The notes: generated from the letters alone by a model not told the origin. 64,000 nt of DNA from Rhizobiales bacterium PAR1 (GCA_002256205.1 NKIW01000003.1:186001-250000); one strand, 5' to 3'; counted from the first letter of the stretch, positions 45,239 through 55,794 are shown. A program made the numbers and translations.

Positions 45239-47053
45239 AGACAACCCCTTGAGGTCAAACGCCTGATGCCCGCCGAATCCACGCCCGTTTCTCCGCGCAT
45301 CGCCCTGACGCCCACGGGCACCCAGAGCGCCGAGGTGCTGATGCTGCGCCGTGCGATTGTCGCCGGGCTCAACATCCTCCTTTATTTTGGCCTCGCGTTC
45401 TGGGCGTGGAGCCTTCTCGGCGCGGGTGGCTGGACGCTTGTCGATATCCTGCTCTTCATTTGCTTCCTTCTCGGTACGCCCTGGGCGGTCCTCGGCTTCT
45501 GGAACGCGCTGATCGGCCTTTGGTTGCTGCATTCAAACCGCGATGCCATGGCGGATGTCGCGCCCTTCGCGGCGCTCGACGATCCCGCCGCGCCCATCGC
45601 GCTCAAGACCGCGATCTTCATGACGCTGCGCAACGAAGACCCAACGCGCGCGCTTCACCGGATGAAACTCATCAAAGCCGAGATCGATGCGAGCGGTTTC
45701 GGCGAGAAATTCGCCTATTTTCTGCTCTCTGATACCAACAAGGATGACGTTGCAGCCATCGAGGCGGCCGGCGTTGCTAAATGGAAGGCGGAGGCGGGCG
45801 AAGGCGCCGCGATCACCTATCGCCGCCGCGAGGATAACACCGGCTTCAAGGCCGGTAATGTGCGGGATTTCCTCGAAAACTGGGGTCACGCCTTCGACCT
45901 GATGCTGCCACTTGATGCCGATAGCCTGATGGATGCGAAAACGATCCTCCATCATGTCCGCATCATGCAGGCGAACCCCAAGCTCGGCATTCTTCAAAGC
46001 CTCGTTGTCGGCATGCCCTCGCGTTCGGCGTTTGCGCGCATCTTCCAATTCGGCATGCGGCAGGGCATGCGCACCTACACCATGGGGCAGGCGTGGTGGG
46101 TGGGCGATTGCGGCCCGTTCTGGGGCCATAACGCCCTCGCGCGTATCGCGCCCTTCCGCGATCAGTGTGAGCTCCCTGTCCTGCCGGGCGAAGCGCCCTT
46201 CGGCGGGCATATCCTCAGCCATGATCAGGTAGAGGCGACCTTCATGCGCCGCGCGGGTTATGAAGTGCGCGTGATGCCGGAGGAGGGTGGCTCATGGGAG
46301 GAAAACCCGCCGACGCTACTCGAATTCATGAAGCGTAACACGCGCTGGTGTCAGGGAAACTTACAGTATTTCAAGCTGCTGAACACGCCGAACCTCTATC
46401 CTGTCAGTCGCTTCCAGCTCATCTGGGCGATCCTGATGTTCCTCGGCATTCCGGCCTGGACCTTCATGCTGCCGCTCGCGGCGCTCAAACCCTTCGACAG
46501 CGAAGGGCTCGCGGGCTTTTCCAACTGTTCGGCGCTGACGCTCTACATCCTGTTCACGCTGATGAACCTGATGCCTAAAATCGCCGGCCTGATCGATATC
46601 GTGCTGACGCCGGGCGGCACGGCGCGCTATGGCGGCACGCCGAAATTTCTCTTCGCCGGCATCACCGAGATCGGTTTTGCTTGGATCTTGGGCGCGTCCG
46701 ATACTTTCAAGACCACGGTGTTCATCGTCGGCCTTATCTTCGGCAAGTCGATCACATGGGGCGGGCAGGCGCGCGATGCGCATGGCGTGCCGTGGGACGT
46801 CGCGGCGCAGAACCTCTGGCCGCAGACGCTTTTCGGCGTCGTTGTGGTGGGACTTATGGCCGCGACAAGCCTCGAATTCGCACTCTGGGCTTTGCCGCTG
46901 ACCTTTGGCTTCCTGATCGCCATCCCCTTCGCTGTCATCTCCGCCGATCCCGGATTGGGCGAAACCTTGGTCCGCAACGGGCTCTATGCGATCCCTGAGG
47001 AAATCGAAAAGCCGGAGATTGTCCTGAAGGCGCAACTGGGAGAAACGGTGTGA
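45239..47053 (+). CDS. opgH: Glucan biosynthesis glucosyltransferase H
   Basis: Membrane GT2 enzyme that polymerises the glucose backbone of osmoregulated periplasmic glucans. About 604 residues from ATG 45239 (other in-frame ATGs at 45212 and 45266 are possible). It has two N-terminal helices, the cytoplasmic GT2 domain with DxD-type LDADSLM and the NTRWCQGN acceptor motif, and several C-terminal helices. No opgG partner is visible. The next gene overlaps by four bases and encodes an FkbM methyltransferase, followed by an unknown protein; these may modify or help export the glucan. Divergent from the BchC-like gene. Confidence 0.92.
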   Translation, partial: RQPLEVKRLMPAESTPVSPRIALTPTGTQSAEVLMLRRAIVAGLNILLYFGLAFWAWSLLGAGGWTLVDILLFICFLLGTPWAVLGFWNALIGLWLLHSNRDAMADVAPFAALDDPAAPIALKTAIFMTLRNEDPTRALHRMKLIKAEIDASGFGEKFAYFLLSDTNKDDVAAIEAAGVAKWKAEAGEGAAITYRRREDNTGFKAGNVRDFLENWGHAFDLMLPLDADSLMDAKTILHHVRIMQANPKLGILQSLVVGMPSRSAFARIFQFGMRQGMRTYTMGQAWWVGDCGPFWGHNALARIAPFRDQCELPVLPGEAPFGGHILSHDQVEATFMRRAGYEVRVMPEEGGSWEENPPTLLEFMKRNTRWCQGNLQYFKLLNTPNLYPVSRFQLIWAILMFLGIPAWTFMLPLAALKPFDSEGLAGFSNCSALTLYILFTLMNLMPKIAGLIDIVLTPGGTARYGGTPKFLFAGITEIGFAWILGASDTFKTTVFIVGLIFGKSITWGGQARDAHGVPWDVAAQNLWPQTLFGVVVVGLMAATSLEFALWALPLTFGFLIAIPFAVISADPGLGETLVRNGLYAIPEEIEKPEIVLKAQLGETV

Positions 47054-47820
47054 GCCTATCCAAAGCCGAGATCGCCGCGCTCACCGCGCGTTGGCAGCAT
47101 CTCCAGCGCTCGTTCGAGGTCTATTACGGTGATCAGCCGCGTGATGACGCGATGGATGTGCTCTATGCGCGCTTTGTGAAGCCCGGCGGGCTCGCCTTTG
47201 ATATCGGCAGCCATGTCGGCGACAGGATCGGCTCTTTCCGTCGCCTTGGCGCGAGGGTTGTTGCGCTGGAGCCGCAGCCTGATTGCGCGGCCGCCGTGCG
47301 GGCGATCTACGGCGCGGACGCCAATGTCACGCTTCTGGAAGCCGCCTGCGGTCCGAAACCGGGCGCGCTCACATTGCATGTCAATTCCGCCAATCCCACT
47401 GTGACCACAGCCTCACCTGAGTTCGTGAAAGCGGCTGAAGGGGCGGCGGGTTGGGAAGGGCAGGTCTGGGACCGGGCGATCGAGGTGCCGGTGACAACGC
47501 TCGATGCGCTGATCGCCGCCCACGGCACACCGGATTTCGTTAAAATCGACGTCGAGGGTTTCGAGGCCGATGTCCTTGCGGGCCTCAACCAGCCGATCCC
47601 GGCGCTGTCGTTCGAATTCACCACCATCCAGCGCGATGTTGCCTGCAAATGCATCGCCATGATCGCGGCGATTGCGCCCTACCGGTTCAAGATCGCCCTC
47701 GGCGAAAGCCAGCGCTTCAGCTTCGATGAGCCGCTGCTGGCGGGTGACATGGCCGCGCATATCCTCTCGCTGCCCCATGAGGCCAATTCCGGAGATGTCT
47801 ATGCCTATCGCGGGACCTGA
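47050..47820 (+). CDS. FkbM-family methyltransferase
   Basis: A 256-residue SAM-dependent methyltransferase of the FkbM type, which often O-methylates sugars. Motif I is LAFDIGSHVGDRIGSF and the family region DFVKIDVEGFEADVLAGL follows at about 158-175. It starts at GTG 47050, overlapping the opgH stop, which implies coupling. O-methylation of the periplasmic glucan, or of a related envelope sugar, is a reasonable inference from context only. Confidence 0.88.
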   Translation: MSLSKAEIAALTARWQHLQRSFEVYYGDQPRDDAMDVLYARFVKPGGLAFDIGSHVGDRIGSFRRLGARVVALEPQPDCAAAVRAIYGADANVTLLEAACGPKPGALTLHVNSANPTVTTASPEFVKAAEGAAGWEGQVWDRAIEVPVTTLDALIAAHGTPDFVKIDVEGFEADVLAGLNQPIPALSFEFTTIQRDVACKCIAMIAAIAPYRFKIALGESQRFSFDEPLLAGDMAAHILSLPHEANSGDVYAYRGT

Positions 47821-47839
47821 GAGGCTGCTCCGTCGGGTC

Positions 47840-47923
47840 GTTTTTCTTCTTACACGTACCGTTTTCCTTCTCACCCGGCCCGTTTTCCTTCTCACCCGGC
47901 CCGTTTTCCTTCTCACCATGGTG
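47840..47923. repeat. Four tandem 21-base units coding VFLLTR(P/T)
   Basis: Four head-to-tail 21-base units: 47840-47860 (diverged), 47861-47881 and 47882-47902 (identical) and 47903-47923 (its end runs into an ATG at 47918). In the frame of the next gene they read VFLLTRT-VFLLTRP-VFLLTRP-VFLLTMV. The unit starts with GTTTTCCTTCTCACC. The array fills the leader between the FkbM gene and the unknown gene downstream. Confidence 0.85.
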
Positions 47924-47929
47924 ATCACG

Positions 47930-48868
47930 ATGTCCCAAGGCCAAGCCGATCAAACCAAGCCGGATCAAACGGTTCTTGGCGCGCACAACAAGAAGCCTGA
48001 GAGCCTCACCGTGAAGGTCGAGAACCATTCGGAACCTGAGGTTTGCGCGGAGAAGGACAATATCGACATCCGTTTTCTCAGCCCCGAGGTCCGGAGTTTC
48101 CGCATTCAGGCGATCCATCCCGCCTATATCGGCACGCTGCGCGAGGATCTTGCGCTGCCGGATTTTACCGATTGCGACATGTCCAGCGATCCGGTGTTCA
48201 ACCCCGGCAAGCCGCGCCAGGTCACGCTCTATGAAACGCCCTGGCTCTGGATCGTCGGGCAGGTGTATCCCGGCTTCTGGCGCCCGGCAGATGTGCCGGT
48301 GAGGATCGGCGACAAGGTCGAGCACGGCATCCACCTCGTGCAGGTCTACCAGCGCACCGCGCAGCGCATGGAGGAAATGCTGGTGGTGTACCCACCCGAT
48401 GGCTACTGGCGTGCGCGACCGCTCCCCGCCAAACACATGAACTGGACCGCCTATGGCTCCTCCTTCATGGTCGGACCGGTGACGCATGAGGGGCGCCCCG
48501 TTGTGGCCTTCAAGGAATTGCGCTTCGATCCCGAAACGCTGACCTTCCACTTTCCCTTCGTCGCGGGCGGGGAAGGCAGCCTGAAGCTCGACAGGCTCGA
48601 TACCGATCACATCAGTCTGGAAGTCGCGCTAAAAGGCGATCTGCCGAATGACAAACCCTTCGCGGCCCTGCGCTCGATGTACGTCACCGAAATCAACAAT
48701 GATGCCTCGCGCGTTGCCTGGCGCGAGAAGGGCAAGACCCGCTGGGGCGAGGAGCATATCCTTGATTACAATGGTGGCGAGGCCACGGAATTCTGGGCCG
48801 GACGGTACACGCCTTCGCGCCACAACATGTCCGCGCCGGATATGACCTTCTCGCGGTTCGGAAAATAG
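47930..48868 (+). CDS. Protein of unknown function downstream of opgH-FkbM
   Basis: About 312 residues from ATG 47930 (312 with MSQGQADQTK as start); ATG 47918 and an in-frame ATG at 47801 are alternatives, the latter putting the VFLLTRP repeats into an N-terminal signal-like segment. I recognise no domain. The protein is acidic and rich in aromatic residues, with ETPWLWIVGQVYPGFWRPADVP, PPDGYWRARPLPAKHMNW (both quoted in part) and no membrane helix in the main body. No clear ribosome site precedes either ATG. It is probably in the opgH operon and may act on the glucan; this rests on position alone. Confidence 0.7.
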   Translation: MSQGQADQTKPDQTVLGAHNKKPESLTVKVENHSEPEVCAEKDNIDIRFLSPEVRSFRIQAIHPAYIGTLREDLALPDFTDCDMSSDPVFNPGKPRQVTLYETPWLWIVGQVYPGFWRPADVPVRIGDKVEHGIHLVQVYQRTAQRMEEMLVVYPPDGYWRARPLPAKHMNWTAYGSSFMVGPVTHEGRPVVAFKELRFDPETLTFHFPFVAGGEGSLKLDRLDTDHISLEVALKGDLPNDKPFAALRSMYVTEINNDASRVAWREKGKTRWGEEHILDYNGGEATEFWAGRYTPSRHNMSAPDMTFSRFGK

Positions 48869-48906
48869 TCGCGTTCAGGGCAAAGGCAGACGCAAGCTCT
48901 TCTATT

Positions 48907-48933
48907 TTAATTGCAATTGTTGACGGCAATTAA
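48907..48933 (+). promoter_or_regulatory. 8-base inverted repeat upstream of the chemoreceptor gene
   Basis: TTAATTGC (48907-48914) and GCAATTAA (48926-48933) are perfect inverted repeats 11 bases apart, in A+T-rich DNA about 105 bases before the MCP start. A TTGACG lies between the arms. A regulator site or part of the promoter is likely. Confidence 0.4.
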
Positions 48934-49036
48934 GGGCAGGTTAACCCGACGTGCGTCATAAAATACAACCACAGGTTTAGTTTTGGGGGTGCGCAATCGT
49001 TGCGTAGCTTTCCGCATTTCCTTTGATCGGGAGTCG

Positions 49037-50998
49037 ATGATCAAGATGATCTTCCTCAATAATTACAGGCTCAGAACCAAGCTTCTGACCGTCTTGACGA
49101 TCCTGATCTCTGTATCGCTTGGCATTTTCGCCATGACTTATACCACCATGCAGCGCATTTCGGCCTCGACGCAGGATATGGCGGCATCGGCGGAGCGATT
49201 GCAGCACCTTGGGCGGGCGGGCGCGAATTTGCTGTCCTGGGCGCGCGCGGTCGAATTCCTGCCGCTCGATCTGAGCGAGAGCGAGCGAAAGGGCTTTGAG
49301 GATCAGGCAATGGATGAAATGCGCCGTATGCTGGCCCGGCTCGACAAGTTCGTCCCTTTCTCCGAGACCGGAAAGACGGATATCGCCCAGTTGCGGCAGG
49401 ATATCGCACGCTATGAGCGCCAAATCCATCAGGTCGTTCAGCGTCAGTCACGAGAGAAAGATCTTGATGGCGCGACCAAGACCGCCTTCCTCGGGATCAC
49501 CCAGATCGCCGGAATGCGTCAGACCCTCCGCCAGCTCGAAGAGCGCAATCAGGAGCGTTACAACCAGTCCATGACGGATGCCTTGACGCAAGAATCGCGG
49601 CTGATCGAGCGGATTCTTCTGATTACCGTGCTCGGTGGCGTTCTGGGGCTGGGTGCTGCGCTGGTTGTCATCCACTACGGCATTTCAAAGCCGCTCGTTG
49701 ACCTGTCGCTGACCATGGAAGCGCTGGCATCGGGCAATCTGGCCGTCGATATACGGGGAACAGAGCGCATGGATGAGATCGGTCCCATGGCGCGGGCGGT
49801 TGCGATCTTCAAGGAGAATGCCTCCGAGCGCCGCCGTCTCGAGGAGCATACCCGCAATGAGCGCGCCCGTGAGATCCAGCGTCAGAAGCGCATTGAATCG
49901 CTGATCCAGCACTTCCGCGGCGCCATCAGCGGTATCAAGCAATCCCTGGAGGTCGAGCTGGTTTCGATGCAAACCACCTCGACAACGCTCAACGAGATCG
50001 CTGAGCGCGCCTCGGACGGCGCCAGCGCAGCGAGAGATGCCTCGCAGGAATCCTCCGCGAATGTCGGTGTCGTGGCCGCCGCAGCGGGCGAACTGACGTC
50101 GGCAAGCCGGGAGATTTCAACACAGGTTCACAAGGCCAGCGCTTGCGTCAATCAGGCGATGGAGATGGCCCACAACACGGATCGTGATGTTTCGGGTCTC
50201 GCCAATCTCGCCAATAGAATTGGCGATATCGTCGGGATCATCTCGAATATCGCCGAGCAGACCAACCTTCTTGCGCTCAATGCGACCATCGAGGCCGCGC
50301 GCGCCGGAGAGGCGGGCAAGGGCTTTGCCGTGGTCGCCTCCGAGGTGAAAACGCTGGCGGGGCAGACCGCCAAGGCGACCGAGGAAATTTCAGCGCAGAT
50401 CTCCTCGATCCAGAACGCGACCCAGAAGGCGGTGCTCGCCATTCAGGCGATCACAGGTACGGTCACCGAGATCGAGGGCCGAACCATGGCGATTGCTGCG
50501 GCAGTCGAGGAACAGGAAGCCTCGACCCATGAAATTTCAAAATCCATCGCTTTGGCCTCGGATGGGTCCGATCGTGCCGCGCACAACGTGGCGAGCGTGA
50601 CCACTGCTATTGATCGCACCAGCGCGGAATCTTTGCGCCTGCGGGAGGCTTCGAATGAACTCTCGAATGTCGCGGGTGAACTTTCCCGTACGGTGGAAAC
50701 CTTCCTGACCAATGTTACGGATGATGTCACCGAGCGCCGCGCAGCGATCCGCAAGGCGACGCGCGAGACGGCGATCATCACCGCCAATGGACGGCGCCAG
50801 CAAACCCAGATGGTCGATATTTCCGAAGGCGGCGTCCGCATCGAGGTCACGCCGGGCCTCCGGGTGGGTGAGCACGTGGAAGTCGCGTGGTCCTCCGGCG
50901 CCTCCACCAAGGGCTCCGTGGTCTGGATGCTGGGCGGACATGCCGGCATCGCCTTTGGCGTCAAGATTGGTCAGGAGATCCTTGATCTCGCGGCCTGA
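49037..50998 (+). CDS. Methyl-accepting chemotaxis protein with C-terminal PilZ domain
   Basis: Chemoreceptor of about 653 residues. A membrane helix (about 16-36), an extracytoplasmic helical bundle to about 190, a second helix (about 191-215), HAMP (to about 270), and the signalling tip with [19 protein letters not shown] near 405. After the coiled coil the last 90 residues form a PilZ domain: RRAAIRK near 565 and VDISEGG near 592, the two usual c-di-GMP contact motifs (RxxxR, D/NxSxxG). Start ATG 49037 (GGGAG upstream) is preferred over 48983. The ligand is unknown. Confidence 0.92.
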   Translation: MIKMIFLNNYRLRTKLLTVLTILISVSLGIFAMTYTTMQRISASTQDMAASAERLQHLGRAGANLLSWARAVEFLPLDLSESERKGFEDQAMDEMRRMLARLDKFVPFSETGKTDIAQLRQDIARYERQIHQVVQRQSREKDLDGATKTAFLGITQIAGMRQTLRQLEERNQERYNQSMTDALTQESRLIERILLITVLGGVLGLGAALVVIHYGISKPLVDLSLTMEALASGNLAVDIRGTERMDEIGPMARAVAIFKENASERRRLEEHTRNERAREIQRQKRIESLIQHFRGAISGIKQSLEVELVSMQTTSTTLNEIAERASDGASAARDASQESSANVGVVAAAAGELTSASREISTQVHKASACVNQAMEMAHNTDRDVSGLANLANRIGDIVGIISNIAEQTNLLALNATIEAARAGEAGKGFAVVASEVKTLAGQTAKATEEISAQISSIQNATQKAVLAIQAITGTVTEIEGRTMAIAAAVEEQEASTHEISKSIALASDGSDRAAHNVASVTTAIDRTSAESLRLREASNELSNVAGELSRTVETFLTNVTDDVTERRAAIRKATRETAIITANGRRQQTQMVDISEGGVRIEVTPGLRVGEHVEVAWSSGASTKGSVVWMLGGHAGIAFGVKIGQEILDLAA

Positions 50999-51007
50999 AG
51001 CGCTTCT

Positions 51008-51037
51008 GGCCAGAGGTGGTCTGCTCCACCTCTGGCC
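51008..51037. terminator. Long hairpin between convergent genes
   Basis: GGCCAGAGGTGG (51008-51019) and CCACCTCTGGCC (51026-51037) form a perfect 12-base stem with a 6-base loop. It lies between the stops of the MCP (50998) and the VOC gene (51045), suiting a bidirectional terminator, although there is no T tract. Confidence 0.6.
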
Positions 51038-51044
51038 GGAGACA

Positions 51045-51422
51045 TCAGGCTGCCATGTCGCCCGGCGTGAAAACTCTGAGGCGATGGTTATCGGGATCAA
51101 GTGCGGTGAAGGTGAAGCCGAAATCCATGATCTCCGGGGCCTGTGCGATCACGATGCCCTGCTTCGCCCATGCGGCATGCGTATCGAGTACGCCCTGTCG
51201 ATCCGCCATCATGAAAGCCAACTCGCCGCCGCCGCCGGTCAGGCTCGCGGCGGGCAGCACACCGTTCCGGCGCCAGAGGCCGAGCATCATGCCGCCATCG
51301 AGAGGGAACATGGCAAAGCCAGGCGAGGCTTCCGCCGGGGCCTTGCCGAGCAGTTGCGCATAGAACGCCGCGCTGGTCTCGGCGTTCTCAACGTAGAGAA
51401 TAATCATTTTGGGGTCGGACAT
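51045..51422 (-). CDS. VOC-superfamily (glyoxalase/bleomycin resistance-like) protein
   Basis: A 125-residue single-chain protein with the two beta-alpha-beta-beta-beta units of the VOC fold: it begins MIILYVENAETSAAFYAQLLG and ends FTFTALDPDNHRLRVF. The metal-ligand positions are only partly conserved, and no reaction can be assigned. GGAG lies before the ATG at 51422. It faces the chemoreceptor gene. Confidence 0.85.
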   Translation of the reverse strand: MSDPKMIILYVENAETSAAFYAQLLGKAPAEASPGFAMFPLDGGMMLGLWRRNGVLPAASLTGGGGELAFMMADRQGVLDTHAAWAKQGIVIAQAPEIMDFGFTFTALDPDNHRLRVFTPGDMAA

Positions 51423-51480
51423 TCAGGTCTCCATCGGTTTCAATGGAGACCCTGATCGCGGATCCGAATGTCAGTTTATG

Positions 51481-52284
51481 TCAGGAGAGCAACACGCTCC
51501 GCATCGAGATTGAGCCGAGGTCGAAACCCTCGGCAAAGAAGCTCGGCGTATCAGCCTCTTCCCCCGCGCCGAGGGTATAGAGTAGCGGCAGCAGGTGCTC
51601 CACCGTGGGATGCGCCATGCGTGTCAACGGGTCGCGCGGATTGATCTCCGCCAATGCGCCGAAATCATGATTCCGGATACGCATGGCCAGATTTTCATCG
51701 AATTCGCGCGCCCAGTCGAAGGCTTCGATGCCGTAGCGCATCGCCGGCAGGTTGTGCACGGCATTGCCCGAGCCGACGATCAGCACGCCCTTGCGACGCA
51801 GGGCGCGCAAATCCCGCGCAATCGCCATATGGTCGGCGAAGGGGCGCGAGAGGTCGAGCGAGAGCTGGTAGACTGGCACATCCGCCTTTGGGAACATGCG
51901 AAGCAGCACACACCACGCGCCGTGGTCCAGCCCCCATTCCATATCCGCCTCGGCATGGTGATTCTGGAGAAGGTCCAGCGTCGCGGCAGCCAATTCCGGT
52001 GCGCCGGGCGCGGGATATTGCACCTCGTGCAAGGCACGCGGGAAGCCGCCAAAATCATGGATCGTGCGCGGCTTGCGCCCAACATGGACGAGGCTAACGC
52101 CGCGCGTCATCCAATGGGCGGAAACCACGAGGATCGCAGTTGGAGCTGGCAGGCTCTCGCCCATATCGCGCCAGGCGCGGGAGAACGGGCCATCCTCAAT
52201 GGCATGCATCGGGCTGCCGTGGCCGATGAACAGCACCGGCATGGTGGGGGTCGAGGCGAGGGTATCCGTGAGAAGCTGTGTCAT
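51481..52284 (-). CDS. YgiD-like class III extradiol dioxygenase
   Basis: A 267-residue LigB-superfamily enzyme of the 4,5-DOPA dioxygenase (YgiD) type, which uses a non-haem metal. Candidate metal ligands are the His of FIGHGSPM near the N terminus, IHDFGGFP, and LDHGAWCVL in the middle. The VLIVGSGNAVHNL stretch and length match the YgiD group. The true substrate is unknown. Confidence 0.88.
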   Translation of the reverse strand: MTQLLTDTLASTPTMPVLFIGHGSPMHAIEDGPFSRAWRDMGESLPAPTAILVVSAHWMTRGVSLVHVGRKPRTIHDFGGFPRALHEVQYPAPGAPELAAATLDLLQNHHAEADMEWGLDHGAWCVLLRMFPKADVPVYQLSLDLSRPFADHMAIARDLRALRRKGVLIVGSGNAVHNLPAMRYGIEAFDWAREFDENLAMRIRNHDFGALAEINPRDPLTRMAHPTVEHLLPLLYTLGAGEEADTPSFFAEGFDLGSISMRSVLLS

Positions 52285-52315
52285 GACCCAGATATAATTT
52301 GCCTTAATGCAAAAA

Positions 52316-53116
52316 TCAGTGGCCCAACAACACCTTTATTGCAGCCTTTGTTGGCAAATTTGCACGCGATATAATGAAGCTGTCGCTCGTGAGCCGTTCG
52401 ATCCCGTGCGTTGCGCGCATGCCCGAAAGGAAGCGATTGAGTGCCGTCTCTCCAAAATAGTGCATCGGCACGACGATTTTCGGCTGCAATTGCCCAATCA
52501 CCTCGATGATTCCGGCGTGATCGAGCGTCCACGAGCCATCGACTGCGGCAAACACGATATCTACCTGTCCGATCGCCTTGAGGTGATCCGGCGTCAGCGT
52601 ATGATGGAGATGCCCGAGATGGGCGATGCACAACCCCGCAACCTCGAAAATGAAGATCGAATTGCCGGAAAATTCAGTCGCCTCGCCATCGCGGATATTG
52701 GTCGGCACGTTGCGCACGCGCATATCGCGCTCCTGCACATCGTAGGATGGCGGCTTACCCTCGCGTGACCAGCCGCGCAGCACGTGTTTGATCGCCTGAT
52801 CGGGGCGGTGGGTATAGTGCGTGGAATGCGCGTGGTTCATCGTCGCGATGCTGGGTGGGGCAAGCGGACGAACGTAGTCATTGTAATCCGTTGCCGCGAT
52901 CACACCCTGCGGGCTTTCTATGGTGAAGGTCGCATGGCCGACATAAGTGATCTTCACCTCGTCCTTGCCGAGTGCCGCGAACTGGATCGCCGTGCCATCC
53001 GGCGCAATCGGCCCGCGTGCCACGGGGCCGAGGCAGGCATCCGCATGTGCAAAGCTCGCCGGGAGGGCGAGCAGGGCCAGCGCCAGCAGCAATCGGGAAA
53101 CGAGGGAACACGGCAT
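52316..53116 (-). CDS. Exported metallo-beta-lactamase-fold hydrolase
   Basis: A 266-residue protein with an N-terminal signal peptide (about 1-26, LALALLALPASFAHADA). The fold is the UlaG/MBL type: YVGHATFTIE near the start, then a His cluster HAHSTHYTH, HLGHLHH and VPMHYFG as likely zinc ligands. It is therefore a periplasmic metallo-hydrolase with unknown substrate. AAGGAGG precedes the ATG at 53116. It stands near, but does not overlap, the formaldehyde dehydrogenase. Confidence 0.85.
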   Translation of the reverse strand: MPCSLVSRLLLALALLALPASFAHADACLGPVARGPIAPDGTAIQFAALGKDEVKITYVGHATFTIESPQGVIAATDYNDYVRPLAPPSIATMNHAHSTHYTHRPDQAIKHVLRGWSREGKPPSYDVQERDMRVRNVPTNIRDGEATEFSGNSIFIFEVAGLCIAHLGHLHHTLTPDHLKAIGQVDIVFAAVDGSWTLDHAGIIEVIGQLQPKIVVPMHYFGETALNRFLSGMRATHGIERLTSDSFIISRANLPTKAAIKVLLGH

Positions 53117-53194
53117 CGGCGATCCTCCTTGATTGAAGATCGCACGCCCGGCGGCGACGTCAATCGCCCCCGCCGCTCACGTTTTCGTGGCTCG

Positions 53195-54319
<1,125 letters not shown>

Positions 54320-54484
54320 CGGGCAATCCTCTTGGTTTGAAATTTGCGCGATTTGGCCGAAATGACGCAGCCTATGCAAGATCAAAACCGCATCACCGTC
54401 AGGAAAATTGTCCGGATGCCCGGTTGCGCCGCCCCTTCTGCGCCGTAAGATAAAGCCAACCTTTCCGTTTCAGCGAGAATTGCC

Positions 54485-55660
54485 GTGAGCACCTTGTCCT
54501 TCCGTCTCAATCCCCGTGTGCTGGCGGTCGATTCTCCGCCGATTCCCGAAGCGCAGGGCTGGAAGGCGGCCTATGACGGGCGCCATGGCCCGATGATCGA
54601 TCTCAGTCAGGCCGTACCGGGTACGCCGCCGCCGCAAGAGATGCTCGCGCGCCTTGCCGAGGCGGCAGGGCAGGGCGATGCAACGCGCTATGGTCCGATT
54701 CTCGGCGATGGCCTGCTGCGCGAAGCCTATTCGGCCGAGATTTCGCGCTTTTACGGCGCCCCGATCCCTGAAAGCGCCATCGCGATTACCGCGGGCTGCA
54801 ACGAGGCCTTCGTTGTCACCATGATGGCGCTGGCCGGAGCAGGGGATACGGTCATTCTGCCGACGCCGTGGTACTTCAACCACAAGATGACGCTCGATAT
54901 GCTCGGGATTTCAGCGCGCGCGCTCCCTTGCGATCCCGCCAAAGGTTTCGTGCCGGAGGTGGAGGAGGCCGAAAAGCTGATCGACGGAACTGTCCGCGCT
55001 ATTGTCCTCGTCAGCCCCAACAACCCGACCGGCGCAATCTATCCGGCTGCGACTATCGAGGCCTTTGCGGCGATGGCGAAACGACGCGGCATCGCGCTCG
55101 TGCTCGATGAAACCTACCGCGATTTTCTGCCCGCCACGCATGGCTGCCCGCATGCGCTTTTCACCGACCCTGAGTGGGGTTCAACACTGATTCAGCTTTA
55201 TTCCTTCTCGAAGGCCTATGCGATTCCGGGCCATCGCCTCGGCGCTCTGGTTGCAGCGCCAGAAGTCATTGGCGAGATCGCCAAGATCCTTGATAGTGTG
55301 CAGATCTGCCCGGCGCGCCCGGCGCAGCGTGTTGTCGCATGGGCAATTGAGGGTCTGCGCGACTGGCGCGAGAGCCAACGTGCCGAACTGCAGGCCCGCG
55401 CGGCTGCTTGCAATGCGGCGTTTGCACCGCTCAAGGGTTGGCGGCTCGATAGCGTCGGCGCCTATTTCGCCTATGCGGCGCACCCTTGGCCAGATCAGAA
55501 AGCGGGGGATGTCGCGCGACGTCTTGCGACCGAATTCGGGATTCTTGGCCTTCCCGGCCCGTATTTTGGACCGGGGCAGGATACGCATCTGCGTCTCGCC
55601 TTCGCCAATGTCGGCGCGGATGTGCTCGCGGGGGTGACGGGACGGCTGAAGAAGGCATGA
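54485..55660 (+). CDS. Class I/II PLP-dependent aminotransferase
   Basis: A 391-residue fold-type I aminotransferase. The PLP Lys is Lys243 in YSFSKAYAIPGHRLG, with SPNNPTGAIYP and VLDETYRDF as other cofactor contacts. The amino donor and acceptor are not clear from sequence. It starts at GTG 54485. The gene lies between the formaldehyde dehydrogenase and tRNA-Pro, with no operon partners. Confidence 0.88.
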   Translation: MSTLSFRLNPRVLAVDSPPIPEAQGWKAAYDGRHGPMIDLSQAVPGTPPPQEMLARLAEAAGQGDATRYGPILGDGLLREAYSAEISRFYGAPIPESAIAITAGCNEAFVVTMMALAGAGDTVILPTPWYFNHKMTLDMLGISARALPCDPAKGFVPEVEEAEKLIDGTVRAIVLVSPNNPTGAIYPAATIEAFAAMAKRRGIALVLDETYRDFLPATHGCPHALFTDPEWGSTLIQLYSFSKAYAIPGHRLGALVAAPEVIGEIAKILDSVQICPARPAQRVVAWAIEGLRDWRESQRAELQARAAACNAAFAPLKGWRLDSVGAYFAYAAHPWPDQKAGDVARRLATEFGILGLPGPYFGPGQDTHLRLAFANVGADVLAGVTGRLKKA

Positions 55661-55717
55661 TCGCAAAACCGATCATCGCGTCTTGCAATTCGGCTCTTGA
55701 TTTTGGGTAAAATCAAA

Positions 55718-55794
55718 TGGTCGGAGTGGCCGGATTTGAACCGACGACCCCTTGTCCCCCAGACAAGTGCGCTACCAGGCTGCGCTACACTCCG
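55718..55794 (-). tRNA. tRNA-Pro (GGG)
   Basis: 77 bases on the minus strand including an encoded CCA (55718-55720). The acceptor stem CGGAGTG/CACTCCG, the T arm with GGTTCAAATCC and the anticodon stem CTTGT/ACAAG are all paired. The loop CTGGGGG gives the anticodon GGG (55758-55760). In some alphaproteobacteria a Pro tRNA follows the ihfA-merR genes; here it lies elsewhere, beside the exopolysaccharide region. Confidence 0.96.

Noticed and set aside
47840-47923. The four-unit repeat as a CRISPR array
   Set aside because: The units are directly adjacent with no spacers and are in-frame multiples of three; it is a simple tandem repeat.
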